Part shown: positions 56,282 through 64,000 of the stretch, in pieces | Layout of the letters: each line of letters begins with the position of its first letter | How positions within the stretch are numbered: the stretch's first letter is position 1 | From: Lolium rigidum | Lineage: Eukaryota; Streptophyta; Magnoliopsida; Poales; Poaceae | Direction: 5' to 3' | DNA length: 64,000 nt | Assembly: GCF_022539505.1 (NCBI RefSeq) | Contig: NC_061510.1 | Coordinates: 282,470,715-282,534,714 of the forward strand | Program-made: the position numbers and the translations under genes | Notes under the pieces: generated by a model | Told to the model about the DNA's origin: nothing | Seen by the model: only the letters and a program-made list of their open reading frames with translations | Databases searched by the model: none

Positions 56282-57180
56282 CTTGTACAGAGGTAGCGCC
56301 TTCTCGCCAAGACGGCTAACAAACCTACTGATTGCTGCGACACAACCAGTTAGTCATTGCACATCTTTGAGACAAGTTGGCCGTTTGATACACAGGATTG
56401 CCTTGATCTTTTCCGGGTTAACCTCAATGCCTCTGTGAGAGACTATGAAGCCAAGGAGTTTTCCGGCTGGCACGCCAAAGACGCACTTCAGCGGATTCAA
56501 CATCATCTTGTACCGACGGAGATTCTCAAAGGTTTCGTGAGGTCGCTGATCAAGTCGGATCCTTTCCGGGTCATGACCGCGATGTCGTCGACGTAGGCGT
56601 GCACGTTCCGGCCAATTTGGTCCTTCGGGCATCGCCGCATCGTACGTTGGTAGGTGGCACCTGCGTTTTTCAAACCAAAAGGCATAGTAACATAGCGAGT
56701 AAGTGCCAAACGGGGTAATGAATGAAGTCGCCTTTTGGTCGGATTCCTTCATCCGGATCCGATGGTACCCGGAATACGCATCAAGAAAACACGAAGTTCC
56801 GCCCCGCCGTCGAATCAATGACTTGGTCAATGCGCGGCAGGGGGAACGGATCCTTCGGGCAATGTTTGTTCAAGCCGGAGTAATCGATGCACATTCTTAG
56901 TATTTCAGTTGTTCTTTTTGGGTACAAGGACGGGATTCGCGACCCAATCGGCGTGGATAACTTCTATTACAAAACCTGCTTCTAGTAACTTTGCTAGTTC
57001 CATTCCTATGGCGCGGCGCTTCTTATCTCCAAAGCGTCGCATAGCTTGCTTCACCGGTTTAGCCCCTGGATTTATGTTGAGGTAGTGTTCGGCGAGTTCC
57101 CTAGGTACTCCGGACATGTCAGAAGGTTGCCATGCGAAGATATCCATGTTAGCGCGGAGGAACTCGACGAGCGCGCTTTC
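56282..57180 (-). pseudogene. Reverse transcriptase region of Gypsy copy 2
   Basis: Same motifs as copy 1. The YVDD box (VHAYVDDIAVMTRKGSDL) is in frame with the preceding VTMPFGLKNAGATYQRTM, but the frame then breaks at SDLTKP, the same place as in copy 1. A further break lies at VPKKNN near 56905. Confidence 0.85.
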
Positions 57181-58000
57181 CTATTTGGGGTCCATGTTGG
57201 CTCCGATCGAGACTTGCTTGCTAGGGTCATCTTCCTTGAAGCTGACTTTCTTGGTCTCTATCGCGGCCCCGAAGGAGTTTTTCTCGTTCGGAGATCCGCT
57301 TCTTGGTGGTTTGCATCTCGGTCGGATCCACCGCGGCCCCGTAGCCTTTCAGCCTCTTCTCCGGATATGACGGACTCGCGAAGGCGGCTTCGCCCAACTC
57401 GCACTCATGAGCCTTTTTGTAGTCTCCGGTTATGGTGATCATACCGTTAGGACCCGGCATCTTGAGCTTGTTGTAGATATAGCACGCTCTTGCGTGGAAC
57501 TTGTGGTAGGTGGGCCTGCCGAAGATGACATGGTAGGAGCTCTTGAAGGGCACAACTTCGAACGTGATCTTCTCTTCGCGGAAATTGTGAACATCGCCGA
57601 AAGCCACGGGAAGTGTGATGCTGCCGAGGGAGTTCGCCTTCTTACCCGGAACCACGCCGTGAAACTCAGTGGTGCTGTGTTTGAGCTGTTCCTTGGTGAG
57701 GTTCATCCGCTCCAGAGTCTCCGGGTACATGATGTTCAAGCTGGCTCCGCCATCCATGAGGCACTTGGAGAAGTCATACCCATCTATGCGGGGACTCACA
57801 ACCAAGGCGTAGTATTCTTTTGGCACAATGGCGGGATGGTCCTCCCCGTCAAATGTGCACGGGACTTCCGACCACTCGACATACTGCGGCACAGCCCGGA
57901 ACCGTGGCGTTCGGGATCCGGGTAGCTGATTTTGTAGCGCGGACTGTGGGGGTTCCGAGGAAGGTGTGGTAAGCCCCCACGCTCTTTTTCTCGAAGGGGT
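57181..58000 (-). pseudogene. Protease region of Gypsy copy 2
   Basis: LMDGGASLNIMYPETLERMN and VPFKSSYHVIFGRPTYHKF are clear. The TAG separating pro from pol is at 57183-57181, in the same context as copy 1, but an extra shift near 57290 breaks the linking segment. Confidence 0.83.
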
Positions 58001-61000
58001 TGGATTTACCTGCGGATCCGGCTTTGGGATCCGGCGAGTTATCATCCTCGTCCATCGCCTCGGAACTCTCCTCCTCCTTGTCCTTGTTCTTGCCCTTGCC
58101 TCCTTTGCCGCGTGGGCGGTGTTTCCGGGCTTGCTTGTATCCTGCCTCCGGGTCGTTCTTTAGGTCGTTGACCCACTTGCGCTTGCGGTTGGTGTGAGTG
58201 GACTTCCCCGTAGCCGGATCCAAGTGGGCCGAGGCAGGGCATGTCTCCGTACTCCTCGTAGGTTTGCGGGGCGCGGGATCCGCCGGCAGTGACCTCGGTG
58301 CCATGCTGCCGACCCCCGCCGGCTCCGCCTCCGCGGCCGCGTCCTCTTCCGCCTCCTGAGCCTCCGCGTTGGAACGCCATGGCGACCATGTCGGATCCGC
58401 CACTCTTCTGGTCATCAGGGTTTTTGCGTTTGTGGCCGCTGCTGTTACCGTTATCACGGTTCTTCTTTTGTTGGTGCAGGGGGATTGCTGTAGCTGCGAT
58501 ATCACCGCCTGCGTCGTCATCGGCGGCAGCAGTGATCACCGGCAATGGAGATCATCTCGTCCAAAGTCAGTTTGTTGGCGTTAGCCAAACATGTAAGCTT
58601 ATGCCTCAGCAATCCTCCTCTCTGCAGCCCACCAATGAAGGCGTACATGGCAGTGGTGTGGTCGACGTTTTCGCACTCGTTCCTGCATGCCAACCATCGT
58701 GTGAGGAAGTTTCTTGAGGTTTCTCCCTTCTTCTGGATACAAGCTTGTAAGTCGCTTGCCGTGGCAGGTCTTTTGTAGGTGCCTCTGAAGTGTTTCTCAA
58801 AAGCGGTCTTCAGGTCGAACCAGCAAAAGATGGAGTTTTTCTCGAGGTCGCTGAGCCAGATCCGGGCTGGTCCTACAAGGTACAACTCGGAGCATGCGGC
58901 GGGCGATATTAGGGGTTCCTCCGGCGAAGGTTACCGCATTGTAGTAATCCTCGATCCAGGTATCCGGCCTTTCGGTGCCATCATAATGCTTCAGTGTTTC
59001 CGGGTAACTTGAGGGAGCTCCTTGGCTTTGGTTCCTCTCGAATCATCCCGCCAAAGCACTTCGGTCCGATGTAGTCGGTTCCCGTATTCGTTGAGGCGTT
59101 CCCGCGCGTCGCGCGAGCCGTGACGGGGACCGTGAGCGAGAGCGAGATCTCCGGCCACCGCCTCCGCCTCCACCTCCGCCGCCACCGCTAGGTGGTGGTG
59201 AGGAGACCTGCGAGGGGCCGATCCGACCTCCCCGCTTCCGCCTACAGATTCTCCCCGGCCCTCCCGGTGCCGGCTCCGGCTCCCGTGGCTGCCTTCGCCG
59301 TGGCACCGGCTGCCCCGGTCGTTCCGGCTCCGGCGGGGCTCCGGTCGCGCTCCTCATTCCGGCTCCTCCTAGGCTCACGATCATTGTTCTGATTCCGGCG
59401 AGGCTCCGGCGTGCGCTCCCTGTTCCGGTTTCCGGAAGGCATCACGATGTCGCGGATAATAATTCCACCATGCCCTTGAGGCCTGGTGTTTCCGGCTGGA
59501 CTACGGCGACGAGGGGGACACGGGTAACCATTAGGCGGAGGAGAGGCGTTGCGGTACTTGTCTCGTCCGGAGTACATTGCATCCTTTCCCTTTCTCGGAT
59601 CTGACGGTGGCGTCTTTGATGGTACGGGGATCGGATTTGGGTGTTCCCTGGCTTTCCTTCTGCGTTCCGAGGATCCGGTTCGCGACTCGTCATCTCGATG
59701 GCGATTGTTGTGGGCGTCCTTCTGCGCAGTGGAGACGCAATGCTCCGGGTTAGATTCCAACTTGCGCGAAGTGTCTGCCTTGCTCTGCTGTTTAACCGCT
59801 GAAGCGACGAGCGTGCGCAAGTAGTTTATGTCAATCTCCTCGTCACTTTTCTTCAGAATTTCTGCAGCTTTCGCCATATTGTCCTTTGGGGTGGCGAGCG
59901 GCTGCTGTTCGGCAGGGGTTGCGAAGTTGATCCTGCGGGGAGGGATTGCTTCTCTAACGATTCTATCAGCCTCCGCCTGTGCGTAGGTCATTTTCACCTC
60001 CCACTCCTTTCTCATACTCTTGACTTGCTCGAGTGTTGCGGTTACTTCGCGATCCTGTCTTTCAAAGCGATCCATGATCAGTGCAGCTTCTTCCCTCTCA
60101 TCCAATATAGCAGCTGCGGTGTTGGCAAACTTTTTGGCTGTGGCCAGCATCTCCTTTCTAGTGGCCTCTAAGGCCTCCGGATCTGCGGCATCGCCAGGGG
60201 TTATTGGCTTGTTGAGGACGTCTGACTTTGCGACCAAATCCATGCGTGCTTGTGCAACTATCTCTTCGAGCGACAGGGAGGCTCTCCGAGGAAGGATCCC
60301 TACGGGGCCGCTCCCGTGACATCGGAGATCCGTGGTGGGATGGCTGGGGGTCGGATTGAGTGTCTGCCGCTTCTGATCCGTCTTCTCCGAGCGCCGCTAC
60401 GATTGCAAGTACTCGCTTTGGCTGGACGGAATCGACTTCAGGCTGTTCACCGTATCCGAGTTCCGTCACCTTGCGATCAAACTCTGCGGTGTCCATGGAC
60501 TGGGTGTCTCCGGAGATTGGGCTTAGATTTCCCAAGATCGACTCTTCAACCGGAGTTTCGCTTTCTCCGACAGCCTCTTGCTGATCCGGAGCAGCGTTGT
60601 TTTCCGGGGCCCCGACCTGCTCGAGACCAGCTCCGGCTAGATGAGGGGCGGTTCCGGCGGTATGGGCCAAGAAGTGTACGAAGTGACACCTTTGCTTCTC
60701 TAACACCTGGGAGACCCAGGCGGATCTGCATTGGTCTTCCACCGTTACTTCCTGCTCGGGGGCGGATTGGGTGGGTTTTGATTTTTCCGGATCTAAGGCG
60801 GAATCTTCGCTAGGAAGTTCCGGCGTCTCGGATCGGATCTTCGCGGCTGCGTCCTGCTCGGCGGCGGTCGCGTCGGCGCTACTTACCGGTGGGTTTCCGT
60901 CGGAATCGACGGTTTCCCGATGAAGATGTGTATGCCGCCAACCGGGACGATGGAGAGCTTGACGGGGTCGGTTTTAGCCGGAATCCAACACTCATCCGGA

Positions 61001-61070
61001 GGGACGATCGGCGGACTTCCGGCGTAAAGGACACGCCCCACAGCGATGGTGTCGTCGTAGCTTCCCATGG
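58001..61070 (-). pseudogene. Gag of Gypsy copy 2
   Basis: The capsid domain (58517-58885: MYLVGPARIWLSDLEKNSIF...) and the N-terminal region with coiled coil (59242-60243) are shifted relative to each other. The start MGSYDDTIAVGRVLYAG is near 61070. Gene order and breaks otherwise resemble copy 1. Confidence 0.8.
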
Positions 61071-61126
61071 CGGAACCCTCCCGGTTCCGGCCTCCGGACG
61101 CCGCAGGCCCCACGGTGGGCGCCAGC

Positions 61127-61688
61127 CGTCGTTGCCTAATCGACGGTACCTCGGAGGAGGGATCCTCACGAGGGGGAGAAGAAGTAGGGGCCATAGGGCG
61201 GAGTGCACACGGGACGGTGGTACGCGATTTACCCGGCTTCGGAACACCCGCACGATGACGGGGCCTACTGCCGCTTGTCCGGAATTATCCGGGCGCTTTC
61301 GCGTTGTTACAATGAGTTGTGGTTGTGCCTCTAGGGCTCCCGGGATCCGGCTTATAAAGGCGCAAGGATCTAGGGTTTACATGGAGAGTCCTAGCCGGAT
61401 TACTGAGACAGCCTAACTACGGTACAATATCTTGCCGTGCACGTCACGGATCCGCCTTCCATATACGTCGTACCTGGATCCGGGTTCCTCATGGGCCTCC
61501 ATGGATCCGGGTTACTCCTAATGTCGGTACGGATCCGGCCTACCGATCCCGGGATGGACTTCTTCCTTCATGATCAACAGCAACTGGGCCGCCCGATGGG
61601 CCACATGCCTCATCACCATCTGTGGGCCACCCGGGCTTGCCGGATCTAGGCACTGTCGATGGTACACCCATGAAGTATACCCACAACA
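61127..61688 (-). repeat. 5' LTR of Gypsy copy 2
   Basis: 562 bp, with the C instead of T at the plus-strand left end as in copy 1. The primer-binding-site-like stretch lies just left of it (61108-61125). Confidence 0.9.
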
Positions 61689-61693
61689 CCTTC

Positions 61694-62504
61694 CTTTTCG
61701 GCATCATGCCGAACTGATCTTTCAGGATTGCACAAATCTGATCCGCTGTGATGGCTGAAGGTGTCGAACCCTGAAGATTCGCCGGGGTGGCATACTTAAC
61801 CAGCCATGCTTGCTTTTCCGGTTCTAAGCCAACTGCAGGAGCTGGGCTCTGGAGGTTTGTCGGAGTGGCGTACTTGGCTAGCCACGATTGCTTCTCAGGA
61901 TCGGCTCCCGACGTTCCTCCTGCCGTTCCAGAGGCCCCTGACGTTGCACCCTGGTTCGAGAGTGCCCAGGTATTGCAGTCTGGCACGTATGCGCACGCGT
62001 ATCCGTGCGGGATCTCCTTGGGTGCCTCGGTAGGAATTGGTAGTCACTAGGATCACCACCAATCTTGTAGACGACGTATGCCGATGAGTTCGGCAGTTCC
62101 GGTGCTGCCCATGCGAACGGCCGGGGCTGGAGTGGCATCTCTCCTTTGAAAGTCCCCGGAGCTGGTCCCGACGGAGAATACCGGTGGCTCATGATTTCCT
62201 GGACCACGCGCGAGCGACACGCTCCAAAGTGTTCACCGGGCTCTCGGAGTGGCGGTGCAGCGGACCGAGCCACCATGTAGTTGATCTCCTGCCGCAGCCG
62301 ACCTGGTGCGTTCTTCCGACGGGGCGGACAGGTCCACTCCATCGAGTGCGCCTTCAGGTGTGAAACCCTTCCACCCGACGCCATGGGAGCGGGTTCGGTG
62401 GAAAGAGCCGATGAGTTCGGCTCGAGGGTTGCCTTGATCTCGTCATGTTTCTTCTTGAGCTCATCGAGCGGATCCTCGTACTTGACCGGAGTGCCTTCCG
62501 CCAT
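61694..62504 (-). pseudogene. Gag of the gag-only element, N-terminal part
   Basis: The ATG at 62504 opens MAEGTPVKYEDPLDELKKKH, followed by FKGEMPLQPRPFAWAAPELP, and after frame changes SAITADQICAILKDQFGMMP directly before the insertion. On the other side of the nested element the reading continues with the capsid part (48334 downward). Confidence 0.8.
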
Positions 62505-62566
62505 CTCGGATGTAGATGGCGATGTCGTGGATGTCGAAGGTTGTCCCACCGGGCGTGCCGAGAATG

Positions 62567-63731
62567 TGTTGACGTCGAAACCCCCGGCGGGCGGAGACGG
62601 GCAACACGGTAGAGCCGGGAACAACTAGGGCTGCGGCTGGCCCCGGTCCCTCGGAGCGACGGCCCGCAAAGCCTCCCGGTCGCACGTCCGATGCTATCGC
62701 AAGGGCGTGCCACCTGACCTATACCTGGTCGGGAAGGTGTGGATGATGCCTCGCTTAGCTTCCTGCATGGCATACACGTAAACATTAAATACGAGCCTCG
62801 ATCGGCTCTCGGGTTATCCTGTGAATCGGCTCAAAGAGCCGATCCACCCATGATTCGAACGAGGTGTCCGAATATATGGTGGTCCTGCTTGATCAAGATA
62901 AAGCTAATGAGATCTACGACGATTTAGGGTTTTCACCGCATAATCGGATCGTCCTACTCACGATTGGGCCTCGCGCTCGCGCACGGTGACCGTAAGCCGA
63001 TCCTAGACAAGTGCCTAAAAACCAACACGAGGTTGATCCCCGGAACATCCTTTCTAGGGCTAGCAAACGTCACCCTACACGCCGCTGGATCCTCCAACCC
63101 TTTGTAAGGCCTAACTATTGCGGATGTTAAACTAATCCTTGATGAACAAGGAGCAACCGTAACGGATCAGATCTACTAAACTATGATCAAGCGGGGTGCC
63201 GCCCCTACACCTAAGATAGGTGTAAGGGCGGCTAGATGTGCAAGGGTTGCATAACGAAAGCATGTAATTCGAAGAACAATGCTAACCCTAACACATCTAA
63301 GATAACTACGTTGCTCGCCATCAAAAAGGCTTCAGCACGAGCAACGCATGAACAACGTGGGCGGGGCTTGTCTTGCCTAGATCGCAAGATGCGATCTAGG
63401 CAGCATGGTGCTTACCGGAGAAACCCTCGAGACGAAGGAGTTGGCGATGCGCCGAGATTTGTTTGTGTTGAACGTTGGTTGTTGTTTATTCCATAAACCC
63501 CAGATACATATTTATAGTCCAGCGGACTTTCTAATGTGGGCGTGCACCAAACCGTGCACGGGTAAAACTCTAACTCCTAACCGATACGTAATCTAATATG
63601 TTACAGATACAAGGGCAGACTAGCCCAAACTTTGCATGTAAGGCCGATTCACGTATTTCTTCTATCCATATATCTTCAACTCCATCTTGATCGCGGCCCA
63701 CCTCTGACTCGGTCAAATTCTGGTGATAACA
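62567..63731 (-). repeat. 5' LTR of the gag-only element
   Basis: 1165 bp, begins TGTTGACGTC, ends GATAACA. Only scattered changes from the left LTR were seen. Confidence 0.9.
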
Positions 63732-64000
63732 GATAGGGACTATGCACCATGGAGTAATGGGGTTTTCTTGACCCTAACATGCATTTTGTGGTAGTGCGGT
63801 GACGAAGGACATCTATATGTCTTAGTGAAGTGTCAAGGATTCTCGACATTTGTCGACAACCTAATATACAACCAAAGACTCATGTAGATTCAAATATCAT
63901 TTCAGTTATCATAGATTAGGTTGTCGAGGAGTGTCGAGAGTTCTCGACATGTCTCGACAACCTCATGTGGATTCAAATATCATTTCAATCATACATAGCA
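63732..64000. repeat. Flank with short direct and inverted repeats
   Basis: A unit of TCTCGACA...TCGACAACCT followed by CTCATGTRGATTCAAATAT occurs at 63841-63901 and 63951-63987. Between them lies an inverted version (GATTAGGTTGTCGAGG at 63914-63929). No gene. Confidence 0.55.

Larger units (their letters stand above)
48340..61688 (-). mobile_element. Tat-like Ty3/Gypsy retrotransposon, copy 2
   Basis: 13.35 kb with the same ends and gene order as the 8362-21616 element, and the perfect 5-bp target duplication CCTTC (48335-48339 and 61689-61693). It is inserted within the gag coding sequence of the gag-only element. All coding regions carry frameshifts. Confidence 0.92.
43251..63731 (-). mobile_element. 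Gag-only Gypsy-type element (host of Gypsy copy 2)
   Basis: LTRs begin TGTTGACGTC and end GATAACA. The 5-bp target duplication GATAG is perfect (43246-43250 and 63732-63736). Without the nested element (48340-61688) it is ~7.1 kb. On the minus strand it codes for gag only; I find no protease, RT, RNase H or integrase, so it must move in trans. An acidic ORF lies on the opposite strand next to the 3' LTR. Confidence 0.9.

Overview
This window is intergenic, transposon-dominated plant DNA, most likely from a large-genome grass (Poaceae, probably Pooideae). The evidence is nested LTR retrotransposons several levels deep, a CACTA element with CACTAGTAG ends, Mutator-like (MULE) and PIF/Harbinger DNA transposons, LINEs with oligo-A tails, GC-rich monocot-style coding sequence and GT-AG introns. 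No bacterial, organellar or rRNA features were seen. I recognise only one apparently intact host gene: a single-exon F-box/Kelch gene on the minus strand at 39677-40786.

Layout. (1) 377-6849: a two-gene MULE with ~480-bp terminal inverted repeats (TIRs). A transposase gene (plus strand) faces a B3-domain gene (minus strand). Each is led by a TIR-derived untranslated exon and an intron ending just before the ATG. A ~440-bp near-perfect hairpin lies between their 3' ends. Both TIRs and the hairpin carry a rigid 29-bp dyad (GTGTGGCGCC, nine variable bases, GGCGCCACAC): 14 copies arranged as 7 pairs at 35-36 bp. (2) 6985-8361, 21622-21700 and 23353-25052: a fourfold repeated segment whose longer copies contain the N-terminal exon of a PIF/Harbinger transposase. 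(3) 8362-21616: a Tat-like Gypsy element on the minus strand (TSD CTGGT) inserted into one of those copies. It carries gag, protease, RT, two RNase H domains and integrase, plus a multi-exon gene on the opposite strand with its own TATA box. (4) 26390-34500: an old degenerate LINE that received a 1.35-kb MULE (perfect 9-bp TSD TTTTGAATT) and a younger LINE, which in turn received a CACTA element (TSD ATT). (5) 35290-37640: a degenerate PIF/Harbinger transposase interrupted by a ~1-kb poly-A retroposon. (6) 38376-40786: a broken coiled-coil ORF and the F-box/Kelch gene. (7) 41907-43169: a probable solo Copia LTR. (8) 43251-63731: a gag-only, apparently non-autonomous Gypsy element (TSD GATAG) whose gag is split by a second copy of the Tat-like element (48340-61688, TSD CCTTC).

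How the parts work together. The two Tat-like copies have the same layout and share several defects. These include an amber codon at the protease/RT junction and a frame break in the antisense gene, which suggests spread from an already defective or recoding-dependent source, probably with help in trans. Both Gypsy families carry an opposite-strand gene between pol or gag and the 3' LTR. The first MULE is organised like maize MuDR (two convergent genes driven from the TIRs), but a B3 DNA-binding protein takes the position of mudrB. It is the strongest candidate for a little-described system here. All family calls come from motif recognition in the translated sequence; no database search was run.
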